Below are positions 12,629 to 24,015 of a stretch of DNA of 64,000 nt, in pieces. Each line of letters begins with the position of its first letter. Position 1 is the first letter of the stretch. The position numbers were made by a program, and so were the translations under genes. The DNA is from Austropuccinia psidii (Eukaryota > Basidiomycota > Pucciniomycetes > Pucciniales > Sphaerophragmiaceae): the NCBI GenBank assembly GCA_023105745.1, contig JALGQZ010000006.1, positions 1,723,468 through 1,787,467 of the forward strand. The letters run 5' to 3'. Under the pieces are notes generated by a model that was given only the letters and a program-made list of their open reading frames with translations, made no database searches and had not been told where the DNA came from.

Positions 12629-14641
12629 TGTAAGGTTTGACTATGAAACAATAAGTAAAAATTACTAATATTTTACTTATTGTACTATGAATGTCCTTAT
12701 AAATGAAATAAATAAGGTAAAAAATAATTATAATAATAAAGAATTATTATAATTATGGCATAAAAATAATTATATTATTGATAAAATATAATAATATAAT
12801 TTATATTATAAAATATAATATAATAAAATAAATATATTAATATAAAATAATTAATATATTTAAAAGCACTTTATTATTGTTACAAACAAATAATAAAGGC
12901 CTAAAAAATTGTTTTTTATTAATAACAATAATATTACCAATATTAAAGTTATAAATTAATATAAATACTATTTATATTAATTAAGGAATTATTAAAATAA
13001 TAATAAAGAGAAAGTTATTATAATAAGAGAAAATAAACTACTGTTAACACTTAATATAATAATTTTGTAATATTTTACGCCAAAAAATATAAATACAACC
13101 TTTTCAAATTGTATTTACAATAAAAATAAAGGAAAATTACTAATATTCTTGATTTTTACGTGGAAATGAGTTTTTAGAGAGATTTTCAGCAAAAACAATT
13201 AAATTAATGATTTAATCACGTCAAAATAGATGATTATAGCAGAGTGGTCTTTGGTCTTTAATAATATAATAGTTTTATATATAAAGAATAAAGAAATTAC
13301 CTTTGATTCAATTGATTTAATGTTTTTGATGCATCTGAGGGGAAAATAGAGTAAAAAGAGCTCTATTTATAGTAAATACCTCCCTCCTAGAGTCCAGCAG
13401 GCTTCTAGTAGACGTGTACTGATCATATCCACTGGAATTGATCAATATTTTAAGGTTTGGAGATGATTACATCATGATCAAACCATATTGCATCATTATT
13501 ACACCATTATTTAGATTTATCACTATAACTCTAAAGTTGATGACATCAGAGGCTTGGCAGAACCCCAAATTTAGTGTATTTTATTAGTTTTAATCGTAAA
13601 CTAATAGTATCCACCAATTGTATCACTCATATGACTGTTAAACTTGATTTAAGGTTACAGTAGGTGATCATAACTGCTCAATTTAAGCTCAAACTTTGAT
13701 CTTTAATGACTTTCAAGCTCTACACGCTACAGCAATTCAGAGAGTGAATTCTGATAGCCTGACATAAACTTATTATGCTGTCATGAGCTTTTCATTACAT
13801 CATCAAAAATTCAATTTTGATGATTTTTCTTGTAACTCATCTTTCTTGTCGAAATTCAATATTTTAAACTTCAAATAATGATTTCAGGGGGTTATACCCT
13901 GAATTTAATAATAAAAGTTACATCATTCTTCACGAATGAACTAGTAGAATCCAACTGTGTACTTTATTTCAAGTTTGGACCACCTTCACAACAAAGTGGT
14001 CAACAGCTCTGTCGATTTTTATCAATATTTCATCATAGGTTTTAACCTTGTTTATAAATTGTAAAATAAAGTTCATATCTGTGTTCTTACAGTAATTACG
14101 TGGTAACTTTATTTTTGGTTCATCACTCTATCTTGTATAGTTTAAGATATATTAGCTATGATCCTTGAATATATGCGTTGACCAAAAAAGTGCATATATT
14201 CAGGTTAATTCCTTAAGTATTAACTTTGGCAATTAGCTCATTAATTGTTTTATGTGTGAATATTCTTGGGAAATCCAATGGTAAAATTCATTTCACATGC
14301 TGTCTCATTGGTTCTTGAAATAAATAAGGATTCATGGTTTTTATAAGGTATTATTCCTTATAACTCATTAAATATTGACCTTACAGATATGCCATAAAAA
14401 TGGTATATGTGTATTTTACCATGGGGAATCCAATGGTACAATTTATTTTACATGTTGATTCATTGGGTTTTAATTTAAACCAGTTTTTGTACCAATTTAT
14501 GGTATTTTTGTATTTTTGAAGTAATTATTTTTAATGTATAATTATTCTAAGTAATTTTAGTATAATTATCTTAAAGGTATAATTATTCTGAGTCTTTCCT
14601 GTGACCTTATTGGGTATGTGGTCATATCTCAAAGGCTCACA
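12629..14641 (-). repeat. 5' LTR of element A2
   Basis: 2013-bp LTR, TGTGAGCC...CCTTACA on the minus strand. It lacks a short AT-rich repeat unit near 12915 present in the partner LTR and carries scattered substitutions. The TATA-like CTATTTATAG at about 13362-13371 is kept. Confidence 0.95.
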
Positions 14642-14932
14642 GATCTTCTGAGTTGTTATCCCCACTTCTTCCCATGATGCTGCCATAGTGAACATTTTGT
14701 TGTCCATGCTCCATGTGAAGAGGTCTTTCAGGAGTTTGTGTATTTGAAGGACCTGTTCTGCATCTGTCCAATCTCCTGGTTGGACTTCTGGGTTGAATTT
14801 GATCTGGAATAAGACCTTGGGTAGGAGTTCCCTGATGGTAAGTCCTTTGCTGGTCATTTGATCCAGTGATTGGCTGTCTTCTTCCTCTGTGTCTTCTTGG
14901 CCAGTGTTCTGGTTGATTTCTTGGGAATCCAA
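14642..14932 (-). CDS. B-family overlapping-frame ORF, first half
   Basis: A second frame, +1 relative to B1 gag, is open here and remains open across the A2 insertion into 3943-3531, about 234 codons in all. It encodes an acidic start (QNTGQEDTEEEDSQS) and a region rich in helix-forming residues (AEQVLQIHKLLKDLFTW). The track's first codon is TTG, so the true beginning is probably an exon junction, not an ATG here. No known domain. The B' copy has a decayed version at 35485-35130. Confidence 0.5.
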
Positions 14933-14957
14933 GATCTCTAAGAAGTGGAGGTGTCAT
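14642..14957 (-). pseudogene. B1 Gag-Pol, N-terminal part before the A2 insertion
   Basis: Starts at the ATG at 14957 (MTPPLLRDLGFPRNQ) and runs open to the A2 target duplication. There it joins in frame with 3943 (NSEDL then SQANG). The composition is basic and rich in Arg, Gln and Pro, as expected for a disordered Gag N-terminus. The B' element has a recognisable homologue at 35471 (MSPVHLRDLGFQKHQ), which supports the start. The frame is broken only by the A2 insertion and the downstream TAA codons. Confidence 0.75.
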
Positions 14958-15018
14958 GTTAACAATGTTAAAAAATGACAGACAATGAAAAATTTTGTAT
15001 GTTTCAAGGTTTATTTAC

Positions 15019-15323
15019 CTTTAGCAGGCCCTTGTACAAATTTATACTCTTTGGCAATTTGCCTTTAGAGTTTACAACTGGGTTGATAACAGTGATTTTC
15101 TGTTTTTCAATTTGTTTTGGTGATCCAACTGGTTTTGTTGGAGCTTTTCTGGGTTTTTTGGCCCTTAGCACAGCTATTGGTGTCCAATCTTTTGAGCTGA
15201 TTTGAACTTCACTGTGTCTTTTCTGCTTGCCCTTGGTTTTTGGCAGCACCTGTCTGTCTTCTGAGGCTGTCACAGATGGATTTCCTTGTGACTGGGTTTC
15301 TAATGGAATATAGTCTTTTTCCA
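15019..15323 (-). CDS. B1 leader exon (about 102 codons)
   Basis: Bounded by an acceptor (TCTGAATAG) and a donor (AAAG|GTAAAT). Like the A-family leader exon it begins with TG, so an upstream exon ending in A would create the start codon. The encoded segment begins EKDYIPLETQSQGN and is Lys/Pro-rich (KKPRKAPTKPVGSPK). The B' element has a decayed counterpart at 35505-35824. Function unknown. It occupies the same place between primer-binding site and gag as in the A family. Confidence 0.45.
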
Positions 15324-15480
15324 CTATTCAGAAAAGATATTTCAAATTGTATATCAGTATTTTATGATAAAACAAAATGATTTTATTCAATTCTACTGTT
15401 ATTTTTCGAAATGTTTAAGTATTCTTATTATAATATTTTTTTTATATGTTTTTTATTGAAAAATAACAGTTTTTGAGTTT

Positions 15481-15744
15481 TTCACTTATGTTTTATAAGT
15501 GAAAACTGTAATATCCAAGTGTTTTGTGAATGATTCACTTGGATATTATTATGTTTTTGTATAAACACATCAAATTTATTAAGTTATAATAAATTTGGTT
15601 ATAAATATTATTACTAATATTTCTTAATGTGAGTTTCTATGATTTAAAACTTCAATATCCAAGTGTTTTGTGAATGATTCACTTGGATACTATTGTCTTT
15701 CTTCTAAAAAAACACATCAGATTTATTAAATTATAATAAATCTG
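15481..15744. repeat. cluster of five hairpins in the B1 leader, including a ~145-bp tandem duplication
   Basis: Hairpin 1 has arms 15481-15489 and 15495-15503 (9 bp). Hairpin 2 has arms 15510-15521 and 15536-15547 (12 bp, AATATCCAAGTG). Hairpin 3 has arms 15571-15580 and 15588-15597 (10 bp). Hairpins 2 and 3 recur at 15654-15691 and 15718-15744. In the second copy of hairpin 3 both arms change together (CAAATTTATT/AATAAATTTG to CAGATTTATT/AATAAATCTG), which keeps the pairing. Confidence 0.8.
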
Positions 15745-16316
15745 ATTTGTTATTATAAATATTATAAATAATATTTATTTTAACACTTGATTTTTGATTA
15801 AAATATCAATCAATTGCAAGTTTTCACGTCAATTTGAGTGATGTCTTGTTTTAAAGGAAATATTTAATTGAAATATTCCTTATAAATAATAAATAATTAT
15901 TTTATTATTTAATATTTATTAATTATTTATTAATAAATGTTTCTTTATTAATTTTCACGCACTTTGGTGAAAAATAATAGTAAAAAATAAGTAATATACT
16001 GTTTGTATATTATTATTTATATTGAAATTTAAATAGTACTGTTGTATTATCATCAAATTTAGTGAAAATTATTGCAATATAATGAAATAAAGAGGATTTG
16101 TACTCTTACTCTCAACAAAAATATTTGTAATATATATTTTTGGAGAAAAAAAATTATGTATATAATATATGATGCTATATTATATATATAAAAAAATGAT
16201 AATAATAGAAAATAAGATAAATTCAAAATTTTACTTACTGTTAGTAAAATACCTTTTAAATAACTGAATTTTTACGCCTAATTCAGCTCAAAGCACGTCC
16301 AATAAGGTTGAAGAAC
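15745..16316 (-). other. B1 5' leader, AT-rich, no gene seen
   Basis: Very AT-rich untranslated region between the primer-binding site and the hairpin cluster. I see no open frame or recognisable motif beyond simple AT runs. Confidence 0.7.
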
Positions 16317-16332
16317 CACGGCCAAGCCCCCA
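16317..16332 (-). other. primer-binding site of B1
   Basis: On the element's strand TGGGGGCTTGGCCGTG, three bases after the LTR end. It differs from the A-family site at one position and from B' at two. Confidence 0.75.
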
Positions 16333-16335
16333 AAA

Positions 16336-17840
16336 TGTCAGGGTGAGTCTATATAGTAGCTATAAAATGTAGTTACAAGCTAGTATTATGACTGTGACAT
16401 GTCAAAAACAAATAAATTTAAATCTCCAGGTCCTACTGCTACGTGGTAACAGTGGTGATTAGTCTGTTGAGGACCTGGGTTGCAATACTCTAATATCTTT
16501 GACTGTAAAGAAGTACTACAATAATTATATTCTAATTATATCTTTAATTATAATTCTAAGGACACTACTGATTGATAACAGTTTTGTCACCTAAGAATAT
16601 GGATAATAAGATAAAGATGATGGGTTTTCAGGGAAAAAACCCTTCCTTTTATATCTTTCAAGACTGTCAAGAGTTATTAACTCTTCACGCGTCAGAGGAG
16701 TGAAGATTTTCACTCCAATGATGAGTCTGTGGTTCTGGATTGTCAATTCTGATGTCAATAGAGGCAGAATTGTGGTTTTGAAACCACAAATGATCATTCT
16801 GGATCAATACAGGGTGAAAACAATTTTCCCCTGCCACGTCAGCACTTGGATGACGTTGTTCTGGTGTCTGTTTGATCAACAATGATTATTTTAGGGAGGT
16901 TATATCTTCATAAGTATATTATTTTAAGTATGAGAGCAATACTGTTTGATACAAGTTTGATACAGTCATGTATTGCTAGAAAAACCTTCCAATCAAGATA
17001 TCTCAGTCAGTTCTTAAGATATCAAGAAACCAAGAGCACAGAATTGAAGGGCTTAATGAGCTCTTCAATTTGGTATGCTTCATGTTTACCCTTCTTTAAA
17101 ATAGCAAAAGTTGTAAGGGTTTTAAGTTTTTGGATGTATTTTTGTACATCAGTATGAGGCTTCAAAAACTTCCATACCAGATATCTTCTTCAATTTGGAA
17201 GATATCTGTATTCTGATGATACAGTCTTATAGGGCTTGATTAGCTCTACAGTTTGGTATATTACACTGTGCAGTTGTATCAGTGTATGCCAAAGATACAG
17301 GGGTTTGTTTACATTGTTGTTTTCAGAATATCTGTATTTTGGTTGTTAAGCCTTTGAACCAAGATCCCTCAGTCAATTTAAGAGATACAGAGGTCTAAGG
17401 TGTCTCAAATTAAAGCTCTTGTTTAGATCTTTAATTTGGTTATACTTTTGTACAGTTTTGTACAAGCCCTCTTTGACTTTCAGAGGGGTCTTGGTTTTAA
17501 AATAAAGGTCATATGGTATCTCCAGTTGTAGTGGTGTTACAGCAACATGGATGATACCATTGTGTAGCTCTCTATGTGAGCTTTAAGAAAAATACCATTT
17601 TGGTATAGAATACTTTTAGAATGCATAAGTTAGATGAGAGGTGAAAATAAGGGTTTTGACTTGTTTATTCTCCTCTAGGTTTCCTTATTCTGTTTGGATA
17701 AGGTTGGTGTTTGATTTAAGAGGAGTTTTTTCCTCTTATTTATTACCTGTATTGACTATGTTTGTTCAATACATGTCATACCATTATTTATGGTATGTTG
17801 GATGTCATGCTAGTGCTCTGTTTTGAGTCACAGGTTGACA
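16336..17840 (-). repeat. 5' LTR of element B1 (1505 bp)
   Basis: On the element's strand it starts TGTCAACC (17840) and ends CTGACA (16336), with short terminal inverted repeats TGTCA/TGACA. It shares both ends and internal stretches (GACTGTGACA, TTAGATGAGAGGTG, TTTTGAGTCACAGG) with the longer B' LTR at 40330-43766. No coding frame of note is present. The right edge abuts A-family gag sequence. Confidence 0.85.
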
Positions 17841-19294
17841 TTTTCTTTGCTCATTATTGTTGGATGTATTGGGCTTGAAGGATTCTTTTGATTTATCTTT
17901 TTTGATAAATGGTTTATTTGGGCTTTTAATGTCCAATTTCTTCCAAGTCCTGCCAATTTTTGTTCTTGTCACTATGTCTTCTAGTGTATTAATATACTCT
18001 TCTGTGGAGCATGGTTCTATACACCTTCTTATTAGGGCATGTTCTAGCTCTCCTCCACATTTCTTGAGTATTTTCATATGCACCATTTTTTGTAACATTT
18101 CTGGGTACAATGCATTAAGTCTTTCAGCTTGTTTCAAGAACCAAGTTAAAGGTTTGTCTTTGTCTGGGTCAAAGAAAGAATTTTCAAATGCATTTTCTAT
18201 TTTGTACCTCCAGGAATCATTAGCCCACTTGGTTATTATTTCTTGTTTCCACCAAGAGCAAGTATTTTTGCCATTTGTTTGCCTTATGCCATAATACCAT
18301 CTTTTTGCAGATTTTTCAAACAATGAATGTAATCTTGCAGTGATTAATTCATCTGGTATGGCATAGTCTTCTTGTAGCATGTCAATTGTTTTGATAAATG
18401 ACATGTGGTCATATTCACCTTCTCCTGTGAATGTTGGCCATTCTTTCAATTGAGGTGCTTCTTTCATTAAGACTTTGTTATTGTCTTGGTGACTCAAGTC
18501 TGTTATGAATGGATTTGTTAATTCCTCTTTTGGTTAAACAGGGCTTCTTATGTTAGAAAATGGTGTTGATAACTTTGGCATATTTAAATTAGCCTCATTA
18601 ATTTTATCCATTTTTTCAGTAATAAGCCTTATTTCACTTTGAATGTCATCTTTCAGATGCATTCTTGCTTCATCACTCTTTTCCACATGGTCCAAAAGTA
18701 ATTTTTGGTGTGATGAAGTCTTTTCTTCAAATCTTTCTACAGAAATACTTAATTTGGTTAGTTTTTCTGTAAGATTGTCAATACTTACATCATAATTGAT
18801 TGTCAAAGTTTTTTCTTTGATATCACTTATGTATTTGTACAACTCTTGTTGTCCTTGTATTAATTTCTGAGTATTGTCAATGAATACTTTTGGTTTATTA
18901 TTTGAAATCATAAATTTTAGGTTATCAATTTCTTTCTTATTTTGTGCAACAAGTTTTGTTCAAGATGATAGGCTATTATTTATTTCTTGAAAAGATAATA
19001 AACTATTTTTAATGTCTTTAAGAGGTAAAATACTATTTTTAAGCTCTGTTAAAGTATTTACAACATCAGTAGACAAGGTTATTTCTTTGGGAAATGGGGT
19101 TGTCTCATTCTTTGTTCCTCTTTGTCTTTGAATTCCATCAAAGTTCTGGCCATGTTGAAGACATTGTCCATGGCATCTTTTTGGATTTCTGGAATCCTGT
19201 AGCTTGGGGAATATGGTTTTCTCCAATTCTTTTTCCTTTTCTTCTTCCCTTCTTGGGGAAGTGGGTTGACTTGGGGCTTGCTGGTAGAAGCTAC
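17841..19294 (-). pseudogene. gag fragment of a rearranged A-family element (A'')
   Basis: Minus-strand gag closely similar to A2 and E3, from SSFYQQAPSQPTS through the coiled-coil region and the capsid-like part ([19 protein letters not shown]) to just before the CCHC knuckle. There it is cut by the B1 LTR at 17840. In-frame stops occur at 18962-18960 and 18536-18534, so it is dead. Its 5' end is joined abruptly at 19294/19295 to an inverted LTR piece, so primer-binding site, leader and gag start are lost. Confidence 0.88.
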
Positions 19295-21171
19295 TCAACA
19301 CATATATTCAAGGATTTTAGCTAATATCTCTTGAAATATGCATGATAGAGTGATGAACCAAAAATAAAGTCATCACGTAATTACTGTAGGAATACAGAAA
19401 TGAAGTTTATTTCACAAGTTATAAACAAGGTTAAGACCTGTGAGGAAGTATTGATTAAAATCAATAGCGCTGTTGACCACTTTGTTGTGAAGGTGGTCCA
19501 AGCTTAAAAAAAGTAGACAGTTGGATTCTACTGGTTCATTCATGAAGAATGATGTGATTTCTATTATAATATTCAAGGTATAACCCCTTAAAATCATAGT
19601 TTGCAGTTTAAAATACTAAATTTCGACAGAAAAGATGAGTTACAAGAAAAATCATCAAAAATAGAGTTTTGATGATCTAATGAAATGCTCTTGGCAGAAT
19701 AATAAGGTTATGCCAAGCTATTAGAATTCACTCTCTGAATTTTTTTAGCGCGTAAATCTTAAACTTTATTAAGGATCAAAGTTTGAGCTTAATTTTATCA
19801 TTTATGATCACTCACTGTAACCTTAAATTAAGCTTAACAGTCATATGAGTGATAAAATTGGTGAATACTATTAGTTTATGATTAAAACTAATAAAATCCA
19901 CAAATTTTGGGGTTCTGCCAAGCCTTTGACATCATCAAACTTAGAGTTATAGTGATAACTCTAAATAATGGTGTAATAATGATGTAATCATCACCAAACC
20001 TTAAAATATTGATCAATTCCAGTGGATATGATCAGTACATGTCTACTAGAAGCCTGTTGGACTCTAGGGGGGAGGCCATTATTTAGAGTTATCACTATAA
20101 CTCTAAGTTTGATGACGTCAAAGGCTTGGCAGAACCCCAAAATTTGTGGATTTTATTAGCTTTAATCATAAACTAATAGTATTTACCAATTTTATCACTC
20201 ATATGCCTGTTAAACTTAATTTAAGGTTACAGTGAGTGATCATAAATGATCAAATTAAGCTCAAACTTTGATCCTTAATACCTTTTAGGATTTACACGCT
20301 ACAGAAATTCAGAGAGTGAATTCTAATAGCTTGGCATAATCGTATTATTCTGCAAAGAGCATTTCATTACATCATCAAAACTCTATTTTTGATGATTTTT
20401 CTTGTAACTCATCTTTTCTGTTGAAATTTAATATTTTAAACTTCAAACTATGATTTCAAGGGGTTATACCTTGAATATTATAATAGGAAATACATCATTA
20501 TTCACGAATGAACTATTATAATCCAACTTTCTACTTTTTTTTAAGTTTGGACCACTTTCACAACAAAGTGGTCAACAGCTCTTTTGATTTTAATCAATAA
20601 TTCCTTACAGGTTTTAACCTTGTTTATAACTTGTGAAAAAAACTTTCTTTCTGTATTCCTACAGTAATTACGTGATGACTTTATTTTTGGTTCATCACTC
20701 TATCATGCATATTTCAAGAGATATCAGCTAAAATCCTTAAGTATATGCGTTGACCAAAAAAGTGCATATACTCAGGTTAATTCCTTAAGTATTGATTTTG
20801 AAGCTTAGCTTATTAATTGTTTTATATGTGGACTTTTATGGAGAATCCAATGGTACCATTTATTTCACATGTTGCTTTATTGGCTTTTGAAATAAATAAG
20901 GATTTGTGTTTTTTATAAGGTATTATTACTTATAACTTATTAAATATTGACTTTACAGATATGCCAAAAAGTGGTATATGTGTATTTTACCATGGGGAAT
21001 TCAATGGTATAATTTATTTCATATGTTTATTCATTGGTTTTCAAGTTAAACCAAGTTTTATACCAATTTATGGTATTTTTGTAGTTTTAAGGTACTTATT
21101 TTTAATGTATAATTATGTTAAATATTTCTTGTTACCTTTTTGGGTATGTGGTCATATCTCAAAGGTTCACA
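19295..21171. repeat. A-family LTR folded back on itself: ~680-bp inverted repeat with 103-bp spacer
   Basis: 19295-19972 is LTR sequence in plus orientation. About 20076-20755 is the same segment in minus orientation. The spacer 19973-20075 continues the left arm. The right arm runs on to the LTR's outer end (TGTGAACC on the minus strand) at 21171, where family D RT begins. The arms are similar but not identical. It probably represents the 5' LTR of A'' with an inverted partial duplication. Confidence 0.85.
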
Positions 21172-21590
21172 CTCTTGCAAGAATGGTGTACACATAAGTG
21201 AAATGTTCTTCCTCACATTTGGAAAAGACCAGAATGTCATCCAAATGAATCATGACATAAACATTAAGAATAACACAAAGAATATCATTGACAAGGTTCT
21301 GAAAAGATGTAGGAGCATTGGTAAGCCCAAATGGCATAACCAATTACTCATAACTGCCATATTTAGTTCTAAAACAAGTCAAATGTTCATCAACCTCCTC
21401 AATTGTAAGAAGGTTATATGCACCACAGAAATTAATCTTGGAGAAGATAGAAGAACCATCAGAAACAGTGAGAAGCTGATTCATAGGAGAAACAGTATCT
21501 TTTTTCTTCCTAGTCACAGCATTGAGTTTGAAATAATCAACACACCAATGGAGGCCACCATCCTTCCCTTTGACAAAGAGTGCAGGTGCT
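21172..21590 (-). pseudogene. family D reverse transcriptase, second part
   Basis: Minus-strand translation gives FVKGKDGGLHWCVDYFKLN, then KINFCGAYNLL, LVMPFGLTNAPTSFQNLV and IHLDDILVFS. This is a Ty3/gypsy RT whose usual YLDD/YVDD box reads HLDD, with a nonsense codon before LVMPFG. Joining 21590 to 23067 after removing the solo LTR and one GTGCT restores STGAPALFV. The 3' side is cut at 21171/21172 by the A'' LTR. The sequence type differs from the A, B and C families here. Confidence 0.85.
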
Positions 21591-23066
21591 TGTCATGACC
21601 ATGGTAATTCACTCTCTTGGGCCTCAATATGGCATATCCATGCCATATCAAATTTATGGCAATTTGACCATATCCATAATCATTGGCCAAATTGGCCATT
21701 TCATTCTTTTTGGCCTTTTATAACCATTTCACTCTCTGGGCCCAACTTGGCCCTTCACCATCATCAGGCCTTTCCTGGCCTTTCTCTTCTTTGGGTCACT
21801 CTTGGGTATTTTCCAGTCAACAGGGAAAATACAGCTCAAAATCCTGTATTTGGCTTTTTAAGCTTAAAATACAGTTTTGTGTATTTCCACACTTTTGTTC
21901 ATTTTTGCTGTATTAAGCATTATATGCCATTTTCCCATGTATTATGGGAAATATGCCCAAAAGGCCATATCAGACCTTTTGGGGCTTAATTGCCAGTTTT
22001 GCACTTTTTTTGCGCATTTTGTGCAAATACAGGTTTAAGACTGTATAAGCTGTATTTGGACAAAACACCCAAAGACAGCTTTTCACCTCTGAAGCCACCC
22101 AAAACCCAGTTTTCACTAATATCCTCCTGGAATCACCTCAGAAGACCTTTTCCCACTTTCAACCTCCAATAACCAAAAGCACCATAAATGGTGTTATACA
22201 CCACTATGCATCTTTTTTCAGCAGCAATACAATGGTGCCAATATCAAATGGTTATTTCCACTCTTCATCAGGTCATAAAGGCATGTCATCCAGAGGATTA
22301 ATCAAGGCTCAAGGGCAAGTATCAAAACTCAAATACCAATGACACCATCAAGAAATCATTGGTAATTCTCATTCACAGTATTCTTCCAAGCAAATACTAA
22401 CAGTTCATTCTTAAGGTATATTCAAGAGGCAGTTCCAGAAAACCTGTCAAGGGCCAATGCTCCATCAATCCACCTTGGCAACCACATTTACTCAATACAG
22501 TCTGGATTCATCAAGACCTGTACTTAATTCAACCCAGTTTATTTCCCAATTTGGCAAGTTATACACTTCATCAAGCTGTCAAATACAGCTTCAAGGATAC
22601 AATACAGACCAGCTGTCAGCCTGAAGGATTCAAGCTCTCCACTTTTCACATATACTGGCCTCCTTTGACCCTGGGGGGTTTTCCCCCAGTTAATTAATAT
22701 ATTTTGATTTTATTTTATCTTTATTTTCTTTTCATTCTGTAACATGAATACTGATATTATCAAGTGAGTCATTTAGCACCTTCTTCTTTTCTTTCTTTGC
22801 CTGTTGATAGATATTTGGTTGTCATATCCTTACTAATTCCATTGTTCATTTTGGCAGGTTGAAACAGTGATTGAGGACTTACTTGGTTGGCTCTTTGTCC
22901 ATTTGGCTTCTCTTTCCTCTCATTGCATCTCATCTTTGTACCTGCATATTTCTTAGAGGAAATCAATTCTTTTCTTTTCTTTTCTTCATTCTATGGAATC
23001 TTTCAAGTGAGTTCCCTGACTTCTGAGTGCCAGGCCACTCTTTTTTTCACTAGATCCCCTGTGACA
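21591..23066 (+). repeat. solo LTR of family D inside D RT (TSD GTGCT)
   Basis: 1476 bp, TGTCATGACC...CCCCTGTGACA, flanked by GTGCT at 21586-21590 and 23067-23071. It is homologous along its length to the LTR at 26089-27519 but in opposite orientation. It is a plain case of LTR-LTR recombination leaving one LTR. The open frames in it are not gene-like. Confidence 0.93.
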
Positions 23067-23990
23067 GTGCTCCTGTTGAAGAGGAGCTTGGCTGGATGAT
23101 ACATTTCTCTAAATTCTCTGAAATGTAGGCCCTGAGTGAATCTGACTCTTGGTTTGATAAAGAGTGGATCACCCCAACCTGCAGTGAAGACCCCTCCAGT
23201 TCAATATGATGATCACAGGCCCAGTGAGGAGGAAGTTTCTCTTATTTCACCTTGGAAAATAAATCCAAATACTGGTGATAAGCAGAAGGAACAACCTTCA
23301 TCACAGTTTCTATTTCCTCTGGCTCTTCCTCTTCATCGCACACCTCCTCCAGGGATTTATGATAAGATGAAGTAGGAAAGTCCATATTCCCAAAGAAGAG
23401 ATGAAGTGAAGATACAGAATTATCTTCTCCAACATCTTGAATCTCTTTGAAGACTTCATCTCTAGAGGATAATAATTACTGATGGGAATTAAGGGAAGGA
23501 ATATGGACAAAATATGGAAATTATGGTGTTCTAGACTTACCAACCAGAGCTTCACATTATTTGGCAGAAGAAAAGTGATTACTGAAAGATTTAGAAGGAT
23601 CTGGATTAAAGGTGATCAGCCCTTGCTTCCAATAAATAAATGTATCAAAATGATTAAGAAAGTCAAAGCCCAATATGAGGTCGCCTCCCTTGATAGTATC
23701 AAAGACTAAAGAGTCCTATTCAAAGCTTGGGAATGAAGGGAGCTCAACCATATATTTGGTTTGGTTAATCACAAATGGGGAAGGGGTTTCAGAGGAATCT
23801 TCTCTGGGAGTTCTGAAATGGTCAAAGAATACTTGTGAACAAACTGCTTTGCAATAAATGAGTTGGTAGCACTAGAATCAATGAGAATACTGTAAAAAAC
23901 ATCAGATAGAAAAGGAAATACAAGAAATTCAAGAGAATTGTTTACACCAGTTTCCAGAATTCACAGTTGTGCTCTGGAGAGAAATCAGTT
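23067..23990 (-). pseudogene. family D protease and start of RT
   Basis: Minus-strand frames show an aspartic protease active site (LIDSSATNSFI, with Ser in place of the usual Gly) near 23890. Downstream are a DEVFKEIQDVGED segment, an acidic Glu-rich stretch, a YHQYLDLF segment and the beginning of RT (RAYISENLEK...SSSSTG). Several stops and shifts break the frame. The plus-strand ORF at 23136-23375 is the antisense shadow of this pol. The region ends at the GTGCT duplication at 23067. Confidence 0.78.
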
Positions 23991-24015
23991 AAGACCATTG
24001 AACACAGCATGATCT

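Larger units (their letters stand above)
3944..14641 (-). mobile_element. Ty3/gypsy chromovirus element A2 (complete, nested in B1 gag)
   Basis: Minus-strand element bounded by TG...CA LTRs: 5' LTR 14641-12629 and 3' LTR 5969-3944. It is flanked by the direct 5-bp duplication GATCT (3939-3943 and 14642-14646). The order is LTR, primer-binding site, leader exon, gag-pol 11886-6088, purine tract, LTR. The two LTRs differ by scattered substitutions and small indels (2013 against 2026 bp), so it is clearly older than E3. Removing it and one GATCT restores an uninterrupted B1 gag frame, which proves the insertion order. Confidence 0.95.
877..17840 (-). mobile_element. Ty3/gypsy element B1, split by A2 and cut by the gap
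   Basis: Minus-strand LTR retrotransposon. In its own 5' to 3' order: 5' LTR 17840-16336, primer-binding site 16332-16317, leader with hairpins, leader exon 15323-15019, gag from 14957. It is then interrupted by the A2 insertion (14641-3944) and continues from 3943 through gag, zinc knuckle, protease and RT to the gap at 877. RNase H, integrase, chromodomain and 3' LTR are hidden or missing. It is itself inserted in the gag of a rearranged A-family copy that resumes at 17841. The matching target duplication cannot be checked because the other end is absent. Confidence 0.85.

Noticed and set aside
23136..23375. Plus-strand 79-codon frame (GSPQPAVKTPPVQYDD...)
   Set aside because: Lies exactly antisense to family D pol between protease and RT. 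The minus strand gives the recognisable protein.
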